NCBI RefSeq assembly: GCF_001660815.1
Contig: NZ_LYMI01000023.1
Span: forward strand, 62,001-126,000
Direction of reading: 5' to 3'
DNA: 64,000 bases
DNA from: Xanthomonas nasturtii
GTDB taxonomy: Bacteria; Pseudomonadota; Gammaproteobacteria; Xanthomonadales; Xanthomonadaceae
The position numbers and the translations under genes are program-made. How positions within the stretch are numbered: position 1 is the first letter of the stretch; every line of letters starts with the position of its first letter. Positions 26,623 to 37,841 of the stretch are shown here, piece by piece. The notes beneath the pieces were generated by a model, which was not told where the DNA came from, did not search any database, and was given only the letters and a program-made list of their open reading frames with translations.

Positions 26623-28619
26623 ACCACCTTCGCGGCCTGCGCCGCTTGTTGCTGTTCGAGCAAGGCGAAGCGCGCATTTTCGATGCGTTCCACTTCGTCG
26701 GCCGGCACCCAGTAATCGATGTCGTCGTCGAAGGTACGTACGATGAAGCTACCGATCATGCCGACCAGGCCGATGATGGCCAGCCACCAGATGTGCCAGA
26801 TCAGACCGAAGCCCATCAACACGCTGAAGGCACCGATATACACGCCTGCACCCGTGTTGCGCGGCATGTGGATGGCCTCGTACTTGGACGGACGCACCCA
26901 ACCCTTACCGTTCTGCTTGTCGGCCCAGAACTGGTCGCGGTCTTCGATGTGCGGCAGCACGGCGAAATTGTAGAAAGGCGGCGGCGAAGAGGTCGCCCAC
27001 TCCAGCGTGCGGCCGTCCCACGGATCGCCCGTGTAGTCCATATGCTCCTTACGTTTCCAGACGCTGTAGGCGATCTGCAACAGGTTCAAGAAGATACCCA
27101 TGCCGATGATTGCAGCGCCTACTGCAGCCACGTACAGCCACGGCGCCCACTCGGGGTGGTTATAGGTGCTCATGCGGCGTGTCATGCCCATGAAGCCGAG
27201 CACATACAGCGGCATGAAGGCCACGAAGAAACCGATGATCCAGCACCAGAACGAGGCCTTGCCGATCTTCTCGTTGAGCTTGAAGCCGAACGCCTTGGGG
27301 AACCAGTAGGTCAGACCCGCCAGGTAACCGAACACCACGCCGCCGATGATCACGTTATGGAAATGTGCGATCAGGAACAGGCTGTTGTGCAGCACGAAGT
27401 CCACGGCCGGAATCGCCAGCATCACGCCGGTCATGCCGCCGATGGTGAAGGTGATGATGAAGCCGATCGTCCACAGCACCGGCGAGGTCATGTGCACGCG
27501 ACCGCGGAACATGGTGAACAGCCAGTTGAAGATCTTCACGCCGGTCGGGATCGAGATGATCATCGTCGTGATGCCGAAGAAGGCATTGACGTTGGCGCCC
27601 GAGCCCATGGTGAAGAAGTGGTGCAACCACACCACGAACGACAACACACCGATGCACGAGGTGGCGTACACCATCGAGGTGTAACCAAACAAACGCTTGC
27701 GGCTGTAGGTGGCGATCAACTCCGAGAAGATGCCGAACGCCGGCAGGATCAGGATGTAGACCTCCGGGTGACCCCAGATCCAGATCAGGTTGACGTACAT
27801 CATGGCGTTGCCGCCACCGTCGTTGGTAAAGAAGTGCGTGCCCAGGTAACGGTCGGCACCCAGCAGCGCCAGTGCCACGGTCAGGATCGGGAACGCAGCG
27901 ATGATCAGGATGTTGGTGATCAACGCCGTCCAGGTGAAGATCGGCATGCGCATCAGGGTCATACCCGGTGCGCGCATCCGCATGATCGTCACGAAGAAGT
28001 TGACGCCGGTCAGCAACGTGCCCAAGCCGGAGATCTGCAACGCCCAGATGTAGTAGTCGACACCGACCCCTGGACTGTATTCCAGCCCCGACAGCGGCGG
28101 ATACGCCAGCCAGCCGGTCTGCGCGAACTCACCAACGCCCAGCGAAATGTTGATCAGCGCCGCACCGGCCACGAACAGCCAGAAGCTCAGCGAGTTGAGG
28201 AACGGAAACGCCACATCGCGCGCACCGATCTGCAGCGGCACGACCAGGTTCAACAACCCGGTCATCAACGGCATGGCCATGAAGAAGATCATGATCACGC
28301 CGTGCGCAGTAAAGATCTGGTCGTAATGGTGCGGCGGCAGCACGCCTTCGCCGCCGTTACCCGCCAGCGCCTGCTGGGTGCGCATCATCGCCGCATCGGC
28401 AAAACCGCGTAGCAGCATGACGAGCGCCACGATGATGTACATCACACCGATGCGCTTGTGATCCACGGAGGTGAACCACTCCGTCCAAAGGTAGCCCCAC
28501 AGCTTGTACTTGGTGATGGCACCTGCGATGAGCAGGCCGAGCAGGCCCGCGCCACCGAGAGCAATCATGATGATCGGCTCATGGTACGGAACCGCCTCGA
28601 TCGTCAGCTTACCTAACAT
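26619..28619 (-). CDS. cyoB: Cytochrome bo3 ubiquinol oxidase subunit I
   Basis: 666 residues (E. coli 663). Haem-copper oxidase with about 15 membrane helices. The haem b/o and CuB ligands sit in [12 protein letters not shown] (near 107), [16 protein letters not shown] (His-Glu..Tyr near 285), LHHFFTMG (near 334) and [12 protein letters not shown] (near 420). It oxidises ubiquinol, reduces oxygen and pumps protons. The ATG at 28619 gives [15 protein letters not shown] and overlaps the cyoA 3' end by 11 bases. Confidence 0.98.
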   Translation of the reverse strand: MLGKLTIEAVPYHEPIIMIALGGAGLLGLLIAGAITKYKLWGYLWTEWFTSVDHKRIGVMYIIVALVMLLRGFADAAMMRTQQALAGNGGEGVLPPHHYDQIFTAHGVIMIFFMAMPLMTGLLNLVVPLQIGARDVAFPFLNSLSFWLFVAGAALINISLGVGEFAQTGWLAYPPLSGLEYSPGVGVDYYIWALQISGLGTLLTGVNFFVTIMRMRAPGMTLMRMPIFTWTALITNILIIAAFPILTVALALLGADRYLGTHFFTNDGGGNAMMYVNLIWIWGHPEVYILILPAFGIFSELIATYSRKRLFGYTSMVYATSCIGVLSFVVWLHHFFTMGSGANVNAFFGITTMIISIPTGVKIFNWLFTMFRGRVHMTSPVLWTIGFIITFTIGGMTGVMLAIPAVDFVLHNSLFLIAHFHNVIIGGVVFGYLAGLTYWFPKAFGFKLNEKIGKASFWCWIIGFFVAFMPLYVLGFMGMTRRMSTYNHPEWAPWLYVAAVGAAIIGMGIFLNLLQIAYSVWKRKEHMDYTGDPWDGRTLEWATSSPPPFYNFAVLPHIEDRDQFWADKQNGKGWVRPSKYEAIHMPRNTGAGVYIGAFSVLMGFGLIWHIWWLAIIGLVGMIGSFIVRTFDDDIDYWVPADEVERIENARFALLEQQQAAQAAKVV

Positions 28620-29553
28620 CAGTTGTCTCCGAAGTACACATAGCAAACGGCTCTACGACCGTTGCCTTACCGCCGGCATGGCTTTCAGAATGATGGCTAC
28701 CCATCATGTATTTATCGATCAGCGACCGGAACATGCCGTCTGGTACCGCAGAATAATAGGTAACCGGATACTGCTCCTTATCGTTGCGATTGGCGGCCAG
28801 CACCTGGTATTCAGCAGCGGTCAGCACTTTCGGCGACGCCTTGACCTTGGCCACCCACGCCTCGAAGCCGGCCTGATCTGTGGCACGCGCCACGAAGCTC
28901 ATCTTCGAGAAACCATGACCACTGTAATTGCTGGACAGACCGAAATATTCGCCCGGCTCGTCAGCAATCAGGTGCAGCTTGGTCTCCATGCCTGCCATCG
29001 AATAGATCATGCTGCCCAGGTGTGGAATGAAGAAGGCATTCATCACCGTGTCGGAGGTGATCTTGAAGTTCAGCGGAGCATGCACAGGGAACACAATTTC
29101 GTTGACCGTGGCGATGCCCTGATCCGGGTAGATGAACATCCACTTCCAGTCCAGCGACACCGCCTCGATATTGATCGGCTTGACGTCCGAATCCAGCGGC
29201 CGGTAAGGATCCAGCGCGTGCGACGAGCGCCAGGTCAGCACCGCCAGGACCAGGATGATCACGCACGGGATCGACCAGACCACCACTTCGATGGCGGTGG
29301 AGTGCGACCAATCCGGCTCGTAGCGCGCCTTCGTATTGGATGCGCGGTATTTCCACGCGAACGCAATCGTCATCACGATCACCGGGATGACCACGATCAG
29401 CATCAACACCACAGAGGTGATCAGCAGTTGCTTCTCATCGTGGCCGATCTGGCCTTTCGGATTGAGGATGGCCGAGTTGCAACCTGCCAGCAGCAGGAAC
29501 GGCAACATCAGACCTGGACGAAGTAAACGCCCGAGGTGGTTCAGCGGAATCAT
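28609..29553 (-). CDS. cyoA: Cytochrome bo3 ubiquinol oxidase subunit II (lipoprotein)
   Basis: 314 residues (E. coli 315). Lipoprotein signal with lipobox LLAGC (Cys25), two membrane helices (about 45-65 and 86-106), and a periplasmic cupredoxin domain (about 130-260, including [17 protein letters not shown]) that lacks the CuA ligands, as expected of a quinol rather than a cytochrome c oxidase. The ATG at 29553 was chosen for the lipoprotein signal; the frame is open further upstream. First gene of cyoABCD; promoter probably in 29554-29916. Confidence 0.97.
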   Translation of the reverse strand: MIPLNHLGRLLRPGLMLPFLLLAGCNSAILNPKGQIGHDEKQLLITSVVLMLIVVIPVIVMTIAFAWKYRASNTKARYEPDWSHSTAIEVVVWSIPCVIILVLAVLTWRSSHALDPYRPLDSDVKPINIEAVSLDWKWMFIYPDQGIATVNEIVFPVHAPLNFKITSDTVMNAFFIPHLGSMIYSMAGMETKLHLIADEPGEYFGLSSNYSGHGFSKMSFVARATDQAGFEAWVAKVKASPKVLTAAEYQVLAANRNDKEQYPVTYYSAVPDGMFRSLIDKYMMGSHHSESHAGGKATVVEPFAMCTSETTDVR

Positions 29554-29916
29554 CGGTCGATCCAAGTGCGAAGGAACGCCAGCCGCGCTTCGCCTCCCGC
29601 TAAGGAGATATCCGACGGCGACCTTCCTTTTGAAGGCTGGCCCGCGCAGATCGAAGTCACGGAGTGACGCCTCAATTTTAATCTTTGCTGCACCTGCGCG
29701 AAACCCATCGGCGCTGGTCCGCCGCAATAAATTTGCGCAATACCGTGCGACATGTTGTCGCAGTGCAGCGCAACCGAAAAAAGATCATAACCACCGCCGC
29801 TGCAGCCCGCAGCCCGCAGCCTGCAGCCTGCAGCCGCACCGGATTGCATGCGAAAACTGGTTGAAATACGCCAAACGCAACTGGGCCGACCGAGGGCCGA
29901 CCCAGCGCTGAAGCAA
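29554..29916. other. cyoA upstream region
   Basis: 363 bases between cyoA and tRNA-Thr. It should contain the cyo promoter, and carries a short heptamer repeat at 29802-29835. AT-rich patches (GCAATAAATTTGCGCAATA near 29725) could be promoter elements but I cannot assign one. No gene seen. Confidence 0.5.
29802..29835. repeat. Short heptamer repeat GCAGCC(C/T), five units
   Basis: GCAGCCC twice, GCAGCCT twice, then GCAGCC, directly joined. The same 7-base period and block-wise variant order as the array upstream of radA, but a different unit. Confidence 0.8.
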
Positions 29917-29992
29917 TGGTGCCGGAAATAGGAATCGAACCTACGACCTACGCATTACGAATGCGCCGCTCTACCAACTGAGCTATTCCGGC
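29917..29992 (-). tRNA. tRNA-Thr (anticodon CGT)
   Basis: 76 bases on the minus strand. Acceptor GCCGGAA/TTCCGGC, D-arm AGCTCAGTTGGTAGAGC, anticodon stem GCGCA/TGCGT around loop TTCGTAA with anticodon CGT (reads ACG), T-arm GTTCGATTC, and an encoded ACCA 3' end. Confidence 0.97.
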
Positions 29993-30127
29993 TAGCCCTC
30001 CATTGTAGGAGCGGAGCCGGGGGCTGGTCAATCGCCGAGGCGGCCGTGCACTGCGTGGCTGGCGTCGGTTGCGGTGGATCCATACGCTGCCCACCCTGCC
30101 CGACCATTGTTGGCCGCCGTCGCACGA

Positions 30128-31078
30128 TCAGCTGACCAGACGCAGCCGCAATTCCTTGGGCAGCGCGAACACCATCGATTCCGGTTCGCCCTCCAGCTCG
30201 GACACAGTGCCTGCGCCCAACTCGCGCAAGCGCGCCAGCACACCATCGACCAGCACCTGCGGCGCAGAAGCGCCGGCGGTCAGGCCGATCTGCTGCTTGC
30301 CCACAATCCAGGCCGGGTCGATCTCGCTGGCGTTGTCGATCAGGTAGGACTCCACCCCGTCGCGGCGGGCAAGCTCACTCAATCGGTTGGAATTGGAGCT
30401 ATTGGGCGAACCGACCACCAATACCAGATCGCACTGGCGTGCCAGGTCGCGCACCGCGTCCTGGCGGTTCTGGGTGGCGTAGCAGATATCGTCGTGGCGC
30501 GGCCCCTGCATCGCCGGGTAGCGCGCGCGCAGGGCTTCGATAATCCCCATGGTGTCGTCGACCGACAGCGTGGTCTGGGTGGTGTAGGCCAGGTTGTCCG
30601 GCTGATTGATCTGCAGCGTGGCAACCTGCTCGATATCCTCGACCAGGTAGATCGCGCCCGGACCGCGCTCGCGACTCCACTGGCCCATCGTGCCTTCCAC
30701 TTCCGGGTGCCCGGCATGGCCGATCAGCACTACGTCGCGCCCGGCCCGGCAGTGCCGTGCCACCTCGAAATGCACCTTGGTCACCAGCGGACAGGTGGCG
30801 TCGAACACCTTCAAGCCGCGGCGTTCAGCCTCCTGACGCACTGCCTGTGAGACGCCGTGGGCGCTGAAGATCACGGTGGCGTTATCGGGCACTTCGTCGA
30901 GCTCTTCGACGAAAATCGCGCCGCGCTGTTTGAGGTCGTCCACCACGAAGCGGTTGTGCACGACTTCGTGGCGCACATAGATCGGCGCGCCCAGCGTCTC
31001 GATCGCACGCTTGACGATCTCGATCGCACGGTCGACACCGGCACAAAAACCACGGGGATTGGCGAGCAGGACATCCAT
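30128..31078 (-). CDS. ispH: 4-hydroxy-3-methylbut-2-enyl diphosphate reductase
   Basis: 316 residues, identical in length to E. coli IspH. Last step of the MEP isoprenoid pathway, giving IPP and DMAPP. The three cysteines binding the 4Fe-4S cluster are present (GFCAGV at 12, DATCPLV near 96, a further Cys near 197, most likely in [10 protein letters not shown]), as are the HEVVHN and HAGHPE histidines and SSNSNRL. The ATG at 31078 gives the standard [15 protein letters not shown]; one at 31087 would add three residues. Follows lspA, the usual order. Confidence 0.97.
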   Translation of the reverse strand: MDVLLANPRGFCAGVDRAIEIVKRAIETLGAPIYVRHEVVHNRFVVDDLKQRGAIFVEELDEVPDNATVIFSAHGVSQAVRQEAERRGLKVFDATCPLVTKVHFEVARHCRAGRDVVLIGHAGHPEVEGTMGQWSRERGPGAIYLVEDIEQVATLQINQPDNLAYTTQTTLSVDDTMGIIEALRARYPAMQGPRHDDICYATQNRQDAVRDLARQCDLVLVVGSPNSSNSNRLSELARRDGVESYLIDNASEIDPAWIVGKQQIGLTAGASAPQVLVDGVLARLRELGAGTVSELEGEPESMVFALPKELRLRLVS

Positions 31079-31145
31079 GGCGGGCATTCTACGGGAATGG
31101 AGAAAGAGGGGTCGGACCGGCGGGCATGCGTCTGCCGGGCTCGCT

Positions 31146-31664
31146 TCAGCGCGGATTCCCGGTTCCGGACTCGCGATTGCCGGATTTGTCGAACAGCCCG
31201 AACACGGCGATCCCGATCGCACCGCCCACAATGGCCGAATCGGCGATGTTGAACGACGGCCAGGTGTGGCTACCGATGTACCACTGGATGAAATCGACCA
31301 CGTGGCCGTGCATCAGCCGGTCGATCACGTTGCCGATCGCCCCGCCGATCACCAGCGCGTATGGCAGCGCGCTGCGCCAGTGCCCGCGCGCGGTGCGCGA
31401 CAGCCAGAACGCCAGCAGGCCGCTGATGCCCACTGCCAATGCGGTGAAGAACCACAGCTGCCAGCCGCCGGCATCGCTCAAGAAGCTGAATGCCGCGCCG
31501 GTGTTGTAGGTGCGATACCAGTTCCAGAACCCGTCGATCACCGGCACGGCGGTGTATTCGGGCAGGCTGGACAGCACCCAGGCCTTGCTCCACTGGTCGA
31601 GCCCGACCACGAGGGCGGACAGCAGCAGCCAGATCAGGGCGGAGGGGTTGGGTCGTTGACTCAT
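31146..31664 (-). CDS. lspA: Lipoprotein signal peptidase (signal peptidase II)
   Basis: 172 residues, four membrane helices. The catalytic aspartates lie in [15 protein letters not shown] (near 118) and FNIADSAI (near 138). Removes signal peptides from prolipoproteins in the inner membrane. The C-terminal tail after GLFDK ([12 protein letters not shown]) is encoded by a degenerate GGGAATC-type repeat, suggesting the original stop was displaced. Lies between ileS (344 bases upstream) and ispH (67 bases downstream). Start at 31664 chosen for [15 protein letters not shown]; no strong ribosome site. Confidence 0.96.
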   Translation of the reverse strand: MSQRPNPSALIWLLLSALVVGLDQWSKAWVLSSLPEYTAVPVIDGFWNWYRTYNTGAAFSFLSDAGGWQLWFFTALAVGISGLLAFWLSRTARGHWRSALPYALVIGGAIGNVIDRLMHGHVVDFIQWYIGSHTWPSFNIADSAIVGGAIGIAVFGLFDKSGNRESGTGNPR

Positions 31665-32008
31665 GTTGGAAGGTCGCAGGTGATGGTGGCTTCTCCGACG
31701 CCGGAGAAGATGCCTGGATGGCGTGGGCGATGGCACAGATGAGAATTGCAGAGAACGAAGGCGAACACTGGATGACAGGCAGACGAGGATGGCATGCAGG
31801 CTTCGGTCAGCTGCCCTGCCCCGCGTTGTCGCATGCGCCACGCTTCAGCAAGCGGGCGCGACGATAGCGATGCGTGCGGCGCCAGGCGAACGTGCGGCGC
31901 TTCAATCCGCGTGACGCGGCAAGCTACTCCAGCAAAGCGCGTTGCAATGAAGGACCTCGGCAGCGTGTAGCGACATCTTCCGCCACACGCTGCCGACGTT
32001 GCCCTGCA
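31665..32008. other. Gap between ileS and lspA
   Basis: 344 bases in what is usually a tight gene pair. At 31959-31994 there is an inverted repeat GGCAGCGTGT/ACACGCTGCC with a 16-base loop just after the ileS stop; on the minus strand no T-tract follows. The rest shows no gene, and could contain a separate lspA promoter. Confidence 0.5.
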
Positions 32009-34840
32009 TCAGAACCAGCGACGCACCTCGCCGGGGCCTTCGATATTGCTGACGCAGCGGCTGCACAGTTCCGGGTGACGCGGGTCGCTGCCCACGCTGG
32101 CCTGGTGATGCCAGCAGCGCACGCACTTGGCCTTGGTCGTGGGCTGCGCGCTGACGAAGATGTCGTCGGTGCTGGCCGCGGTCACGGTGACATCGCCACT
32201 GATGAACAAAAAGCGCAGCTCCTCGGCCAGCGGCTGCCAGCGCGCGGCGGTCTGCGCATCGACGGCCACGGTGATCTCCGCTTCCAGTGCCGCACCGATC
32301 GCACCATTGGCACGCATCGGTTCCAGCACCTTGGCCACCTGCTCGCGCAGGGCCAGCAGCTTGTCGACGTCGGCACTGGTCAGCGCGGCATCGGCCGGCA
32401 ATGGCGCCAGGCCGTCGTACCAGGTGGCGAACAGCACGTTGCCGACATGCGCGCCCGGCAGATACGCCCACAACTCTTCGGCAGTGAAGGTCAGCACCGG
32501 CGCCACCCAGCGCACGAACGCTTCGGCGACGTGATACATCGCGCTCTGCGCCGAACGCCGGCCGCGCGCGTCTTCGGCCATCGTGTACAGACGGTCCTTG
32601 GTGACATCCAGGTACAACGAGCCCAGATCCACGCTGCAGAAATTCAGCAGCGCCTGCACGATCTCGGCGAAGTCGTAACGGGCGTAGGCGGCCACGATCT
32701 TTTCCTGCAGCTCATGCGCGCGATGCACGATCCAGCGGTCCAGCAGCACCATGTCGTCCAACGCCACCAGATGCTGCAGCGGGTCGAAGCCATGCAGGTT
32801 GCCGAGCAGGAAACGCGCAGTGTTGCGCAGGCGGCGATAGGCATCGGCGTTGCGCTTGAGGATCTCCTGCGACAGCGACATCTCGTTGCTGTAGTCGGCC
32901 GATGCGATCCACAGGCGCAGGATGTCCGCGCCCAGGGTCTTCATGATGTCCTGCGGCTCGATGCCGTTGCCCAGCGACTTGGACATCTTGCGGCCGTGCT
33001 CGTCCACGGTGAAACCATGGGTAAGGCACTGCTTGTACGGCGCCGCCTTATTCATCGCCACGCCGGTCAGCAGCGAGGACTGGAACCAGCCGCGGTGCTG
33101 ATCGGAGCCTTCCAGATACAGGTCGGCCGGCGTGGGCAGGCCGCGGTCCACCAGCACCGCCTCGTGGGTCACGCCCGAGTCGAACCACACATCCAGGATG
33201 TCGGTGATCTTGTCGTAATCGGCCGCTTCGTCGCCCAGCAGGTCGGCCGCTTCCAGCGTGTACCAGACGTCCACGCCGCCCTGCTCCACCCGGTCGGCCA
33301 CCTGGCGCAGCAGCTCGGTGCTGCGCGGATGCGGCTCGCCGGTTTCGCGATGCACGAACAGGGCGATCGGCACGCCCCAGGTGCGCTGCCGCGAGATGGT
33401 CCAGTCCGGGCGGCCTTCGACCATGCCGGCGATACGTGCCTGGCCCCAGGCCGGATACCAGGTCACCTGTTCGATCGCCTTGAGCGCATCGGCGCGCAGA
33501 TGCGCCTGCTCCATCGAAAAGAACCACTGCGGCGTGGCGCGGAAGGCGATCGGCGTTTTGTGGCGCCAGCAGTGCGGATAGCTGTGCTCCATCTTGCTGG
33601 CGGCCAGCAACACACCGGTGTCGCGCAGCGCGTCGATGATGACGTCGTTGGCCTTCCAGATATGCAGCCCGGCCAGCACGGTGTCGCCCAGCGGCGGGGT
33701 CGATGGCAGATAAACGCCGCGCCCGTCCACCGGGTTGATCTGCGCAGCGCCGTAGCGCTCCAGCAGCCCGTAGTGCTTGGAGACCTGGTAATCCTCCTGA
33801 CCATGCCCTGGCGCGGTGTGCACCGCACCGGTACCGTCCTCGGCCGACACATGGTCGCCCAGCAGCAGCGGGATCTCACGTTCGGCATAGAACGGGTGGT
33901 TCAACAGCAGTTGCTCCAGCGCTGCGCCCTTGGCATGGCCATGCACCACCACCTCGTCCACGCCGTAGCGCGACAGTGCCTTGGCCGCCAATGCTTCGGC
34001 GATTACCAACCAACGCGGTTGGCCGCGCTCGGCCGGGCCTTCGACCAGCACGTAATCCAGTTCCGCACCCAGGCTGACCGCCAGCGAGGCCGGCAGCGTC
34101 CATGGCGTGGTGGTCCAGATCGGCACTGCTACGCCCACGCCCGCCGGTAGCGCCGCACCGAATGCGGCAGCGACAGCGCCCGGATCGCGCGCCGGATAGG
34201 CGATGTCCACCGTCGGCGACACCTTGTCGGCGTACTCGATCTCGGCTTCGGCCAGCGCCGAACCGCAGTCGAAGCACCAGTGCACCGGCTTGACGCCGCG
34301 GGTCAGATGGCCGTTGTCGACGATCTTGGCCAGCGCGCGCAGCTCGTTGGCTTCGAAGCGGAAATCCAGCGTCTTGTACGGGTTGTCCCAATCGCCGACC
34401 ACGCCCAGGCGCTTGAAATCGCGGCGCTGCAGATCGATCTGCTCGGCCGCGTATTCGCGGCATTTCTGGCGGAACTGCGCTGCGTCGAGCTTGACGCCAA
34501 CCTTGCCGTATTTCTTCTCGATCGCAATTTCGATCGGCAAGCCATGGCAATCCCAGCCGGGGATGTAAGGCGCATCGAAGCCAGCCAGATACTTCGACTT
34601 GACGATGATGTCCTTGAGGATCTTGTTGACCGCATGGCCGAGATGGATCTGGCCGTTGGCGTACGGCGGGCCGTCGTGCAGCACGAACAGCGGGCGCCCG
34701 GCCGCGTTTGCGCGCAGCTGCGCATACAGGCCCTCGCGCTCCCAGCGGTCCAGCATCGCCGGCTCGCGCTTGGGCAGGTCGCCGCGCATCGGAAATTCCG
34801 TCGCAGGCAGATGGAGAGTGGCTTTGTAGTCTTGGGTCAC
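32009..34840 (-). CDS. ileS: Isoleucyl-tRNA synthetase
   Basis: 943 residues (E. coli 938). Class I signatures HLGH in [11 protein letters not shown] (near 64) and KMSKS in [10 protein letters not shown] (near 600), editing domain with [10 protein letters not shown], and a C-terminal zinc finger (CVRCWHH, CSRCV near 900-925). Charges tRNA-Ile. The start is GTG at 34840, supported by alignment of the N-terminus DYKATLHLP.. FPMRGDL to E. coli; it lies 6 bases after the ribF stop. Same order as E. coli ribF-ileS-lspA. Confidence 0.98.
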   Translation of the reverse strand: MTQDYKATLHLPATEFPMRGDLPKREPAMLDRWEREGLYAQLRANAAGRPLFVLHDGPPYANGQIHLGHAVNKILKDIIVKSKYLAGFDAPYIPGWDCHGLPIEIAIEKKYGKVGVKLDAAQFRQKCREYAAEQIDLQRRDFKRLGVVGDWDNPYKTLDFRFEANELRALAKIVDNGHLTRGVKPVHWCFDCGSALAEAEIEYADKVSPTVDIAYPARDPGAVAAAFGAALPAGVGVAVPIWTTTPWTLPASLAVSLGAELDYVLVEGPAERGQPRWLVIAEALAAKALSRYGVDEVVVHGHAKGAALEQLLLNHPFYAEREIPLLLGDHVSAEDGTGAVHTAPGHGQEDYQVSKHYGLLERYGAAQINPVDGRGVYLPSTPPLGDTVLAGLHIWKANDVIIDALRDTGVLLAASKMEHSYPHCWRHKTPIAFRATPQWFFSMEQAHLRADALKAIEQVTWYPAWGQARIAGMVEGRPDWTISRQRTWGVPIALFVHRETGEPHPRSTELLRQVADRVEQGGVDVWYTLEAADLLGDEAADYDKITDILDVWFDSGVTHEAVLVDRGLPTPADLYLEGSDQHRGWFQSSLLTGVAMNKAAPYKQCLTHGFTVDEHGRKMSKSLGNGIEPQDIMKTLGADILRLWIASADYSNEMSLSQEILKRNADAYRRLRNTARFLLGNLHGFDPLQHLVALDDMVLLDRWIVHRAHELQEKIVAAYARYDFAEIVQALLNFCSVDLGSLYLDVTKDRLYTMAEDARGRRSAQSAMYHVAEAFVRWVAPVLTFTAEELWAYLPGAHVGNVLFATWYDGLAPLPADAALTSADVDKLLALREQVAKVLEPMRANGAIGAALEAEITVAVDAQTAARWQPLAEELRFLFISGDVTVTAASTDDIFVSAQPTTKAKCVRCWHHQASVGSDPRHPELCSRCVSNIEGPGEVRRWF

Positions 34841-34846
34841 AGGAAT

Positions 34847-35935
34847 CTACCGTTGCGCTGCGTGAGGTGATGTGCGGGGATCTTGCAAAGGCGTCGCATC
34901 CAGGGCATCTGCATCTGCAGCGCGCTGCGAAGAACTGCCATGTCGACCATCCAGGAAAGAACCGACGGAGCGGGCAAGGTCCCGGTCGGCGGCAAGCAAT
35001 CGCGAAGGGCTAGCAGCGAGCACGGCACGCGCCTTGGCGGCATCGCGGTACATCTGCACGGTCAGCGCCTCAAGGCCATCGAACTTTTCTTCGTCGCGCA
35101 GCTTGGCGACGAATTCCACTTCGATGTGCCGGCCATACAGATCGCCCTGAAAATCGAACAGATGCGCTTCCAGCAGCGGCTCCACACCGGCCACCGTCGG
35201 CCGCGTGCCGAAGCTCGAGACAGATGGCCATGGCGTCTCGGCCACACCGTGCACCCAGGTCGCATAGATTCCCGACAACGCCGGCGTGCGCGGAAAGCGC
35301 AAGTTGGCCGTGGGATAACCCAAGGTGCGACCGAGCTGCTTGCCGCGCACCACCCGGCCACCGATGGCGTACGGGCGGCCCAGCAAGTCGCCGGCATGGG
35401 CGAATTCGCCGGTGCCGAGCAGTTCGCGAATGCGCGTTGCCGAAATCCGCTCGCCGTGCAGATGCACCGGTGCGATTTCGCCGGCCGCAAAGCCATGCTG
35501 TTCGCCGAGCGTACGCAGCAGGCCGATGTCACCACCGCGCCGATGACCAAAGCGGAATTCCGGGCCGATCCAGACCTCGCGCGCGCATAGCCGGCCAACC
35601 AGTGCCAGCCGCACGAAATCTTCCGCGCTCATCTTCGACAGACGACCGTCGAAACGGATCATGCCCACGCTGTCGGCGCCAAAACCGTACAGGCCTTCGA
35701 TCTTGGCACGCGCCAGGGTCAGGCGCGGCGGCGGCGCAGCGGGCGCAAAAAATTCGCGCGGCAACGGCTCGAAGCTCACTGCCACTGCCGGCACGCCAAG
35801 GACGCGCGCACGCGCCACGGCGTGCTGCACCAGCGTCCGATGCCCAAGGTGCAGGCCATCGAAGGCACCGATGCAGACCACGCTTCCGCGCGGGAACAGC
35901 GTCCCGCCCTCGACGTCTCTAAACAGCCTGCTCAT
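34847..35935 (-). CDS. ribF: Bifunctional riboflavin kinase / FAD synthetase
   Basis: 362 residues against about 310 in E. coli. N-terminal FMN adenylyltransferase (GAFDGLHLGHR near 23, DGRLSKMSAEDF, RISATRIRELL) and C-terminal riboflavin kinase domain (TLGYPTANL near 210). The extra ~45 residues at the C-terminus (SRLLAADRDL.. SSSQRAADADALD) are low-complexity and Ala/Asp-rich and look unconserved. The ATG at 35935 follows GAGGA. Upstream frame to 36115 gives no sensible protein. Confidence 0.96.
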   Translation of the reverse strand: MSRLFRDVEGGTLFPRGSVVCIGAFDGLHLGHRTLVQHAVARARVLGVPAVAVSFEPLPREFFAPAAPPPRLTLARAKIEGLYGFGADSVGMIRFDGRLSKMSAEDFVRLALVGRLCAREVWIGPEFRFGHRRGGDIGLLRTLGEQHGFAAGEIAPVHLHGERISATRIRELLGTGEFAHAGDLLGRPYAIGGRVVRGKQLGRTLGYPTANLRFPRTPALSGIYATWVHGVAETPWPSVSSFGTRPTVAGVEPLLEAHLFDFQGDLYGRHIEVEFVAKLRDEEKFDGLEALTVQMYRDAAKARAVLAASPSRLLAADRDLARSVGSFLDGRHGSSSQRAADADALDATPLQDPRTSPHAAQR

Positions 35936-36132
35936 TCCTCGTTCCAAACAGATGCCGGCCTGGCGGCCGACCCTCGCTGATACATAACCTGCAAGTATAG
36001 CCGGGCCTGTCAAGCCGCATGGGTGCGCACTTGGGCGCGGCAGCGCCCGATTGATCGCAGTGCGATTGGTTGCCCGAAATACGCCACAGCCCAGGCGGCC
36101 TTGCAGCACACCCACTCACTTCGACAGTCGCC

Positions 36133-37740
36133 CTAGCCTTCGCGCAGATGCCGCGGCCGTAGCCCCAGTGCCAGCTGCGCGACCAGATAGGTCGCCCCGC
36201 CGCTGCCCACCAGCACTGCCAGCCAGCCAATGCGGCTCCACTTGTCCATCTGCGTAAACGACGGCAGCCACCACAGCAGGCTCAGCAGCACTGCCACCAT
36301 GGCCGCACACGCCAGCAGCAGACGCAACGCATAGCTGCCCCACCCTGGCCGGCGCTGATACACGCCGGATTTGCCCAGCCAGTACCACAGCAATCCCAGG
36401 TTGAGATAACTCGACAACGCACTGGCGATGCCCAGCGCCAGGTGCAGGCCCGGCTGCTTGCCCAGCGCCTGCATCACGCCCTGCGCCTTGAGCTCGGGCG
36501 GTACCATGACCTGATACACCACTGCCAGCAGCGCGAAGTTGAACACCATGTTGGCGATCAGCGCCGCCACGCCGGCACGCACCGGGGTGCGGGTGTCCTG
36601 GCGCGCATAGAAGGCCGGCAGCAGCACCTTGAGCATGGCGTAAGCCGGCAGACCGAAGCTCAGGCCGTACACCGACATCGCGGTCATGCGCGTATCGAAG
36701 GCGGTGAACTGGCGGTACTGGAACAAGGTCGCCACCAGCGGCTCGGCCAGCAACAGCAAGCCCAGCATCGCCGGCATCGCGATCAGCAGCGTGGTGCGAA
36801 ACCCCCAGTCCAACGCGCCGGAGAAGGCAGTGCGGTCGGTCTTGACGTGATGGCGGGCCAGCGCCGGCAGGATCACCGTACCCAGCGCCACCCCGAACAC
36901 GCCCAGCGGCAGCTCCAGGAACCGGTCGGCCAACGACAGCCACGATTGCGAGCCATCGGCCAGGCGCGCGGCGATCACCGTATCCAGCATCAGGTTGATC
37001 TGCGCGATCGACGAGCCGAACAGGGTCGGGATCATCAAGGTCAGCACCTTGCGCACATCCGGGTGATTCCAGCCCCAGCGCGGCAGCGTCAGCAGGTCGA
37101 TGCCCTTCAACGCCGGCAGCTGGAACAACAGCTGCAACGCGCCGGCGACCAGCACCGCCCAGCCCAGCGCCAGGATCGGCACTTCCAGCCGCGGCGCCAA
37201 CCACAAGGCGCCGGCGATCATGCACAGGTTGAGGATCACCGGCGTCAGCGCCGGAATGGCGAAGCGCTGGAAGCTGTTGAGCGCGCCGCCGGCCAGCGCC
37301 GTCAACGAGACGAACAGCAGGAATGGGAAGGTCAGCCGCAGCAGATCGACCAATAAACCGTATTTTTCCGGATCGGTAGCCGCGCCATCGGAAAACACCG
37401 CGGCCAGCTGCGGGGTGAAGATCAATCCCAGCGCGGTGATCACCAGCAACATCCCGCCCAAGGTACCGGACACGCGCGCCATCAACTCGCGCAGATCGGC
37501 GTGCGGGCGGGTCTCCTTGACCTCGGTGAACACCGGCACGAACGCGGTGGCGAACGAGCCTTCGGCAAATAACCGGCGCAGGAAATTGGGAATCCGGAAC
37601 GCCACCCAGAACGCGTCGGTCACCGCATTGGCGCCGAAGGTGGTGGAGATCGCCTGGTCGCGGATCAGGCCCAGCACCCGCGAGATCATGGTCATACTAC
37701 TGAATGAGAGCAGGCCTCTCAACATGCCGGGCTTGCTCAC
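36133..37740 (-). CDS. murJ: Lipid II flippase MurJ
   Basis: 535 residues, about 14 membrane helices. N-terminal MTMISRVLGLIRDQAIS and RRLFAEGSFATAFVPVF are MurJ/MviN signatures. Moves lipid II across the inner membrane for peptidoglycan synthesis. The GTG at 37740 is supported by AGAGGG about 8 bases upstream; an ATG five codons in (37725) is the alternative. Divergent from rpsT, a common gammaproteobacterial arrangement. Confidence 0.97.
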   Translation of the reverse strand: MSKPGMLRGLLSFSSMTMISRVLGLIRDQAISTTFGANAVTDAFWVAFRIPNFLRRLFAEGSFATAFVPVFTEVKETRPHADLRELMARVSGTLGGMLLVITALGLIFTPQLAAVFSDGAATDPEKYGLLVDLLRLTFPFLLFVSLTALAGGALNSFQRFAIPALTPVILNLCMIAGALWLAPRLEVPILALGWAVLVAGALQLLFQLPALKGIDLLTLPRWGWNHPDVRKVLTLMIPTLFGSSIAQINLMLDTVIAARLADGSQSWLSLADRFLELPLGVFGVALGTVILPALARHHVKTDRTAFSGALDWGFRTTLLIAMPAMLGLLLLAEPLVATLFQYRQFTAFDTRMTAMSVYGLSFGLPAYAMLKVLLPAFYARQDTRTPVRAGVAALIANMVFNFALLAVVYQVMVPPELKAQGVMQALGKQPGLHLALGIASALSSYLNLGLLWYWLGKSGVYQRRPGWGSYALRLLLACAAMVAVLLSLLWWLPSFTQMDKWSRIGWLAVLVGSGGATYLVAQLALGLRPRHLREG

Positions 37741-37764
37741 GCTGCATCCCTCTTGACAACTGAC

Positions 37765-37793
37765 TTGACGTACATATCTGGGTCCATCATACT
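37765..37793 (+). promoter_or_regulatory. Probable rpsT promoter
   Basis: TTGACG (37765-37770), a 17-base spacer, then CATACT (37788-37793), giving 5/6 and 4/6 matches to the sigma-70 consensus, 49 bases before the rpsT start. A second TTGACA at 37753 has no good partner. Confidence 0.5.
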
Positions 37794-37841
37794 TTCGCGC
37801 TTGCTTTTTCCACCATACCGATTTTTCAGGAACCCACCACC

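Noticed and set aside
31874-34150. 758-codon plus-strand frame across ileS
   Set aside because: Antisense of ileS; amino-acid composition typical of shadow frames and no motif.
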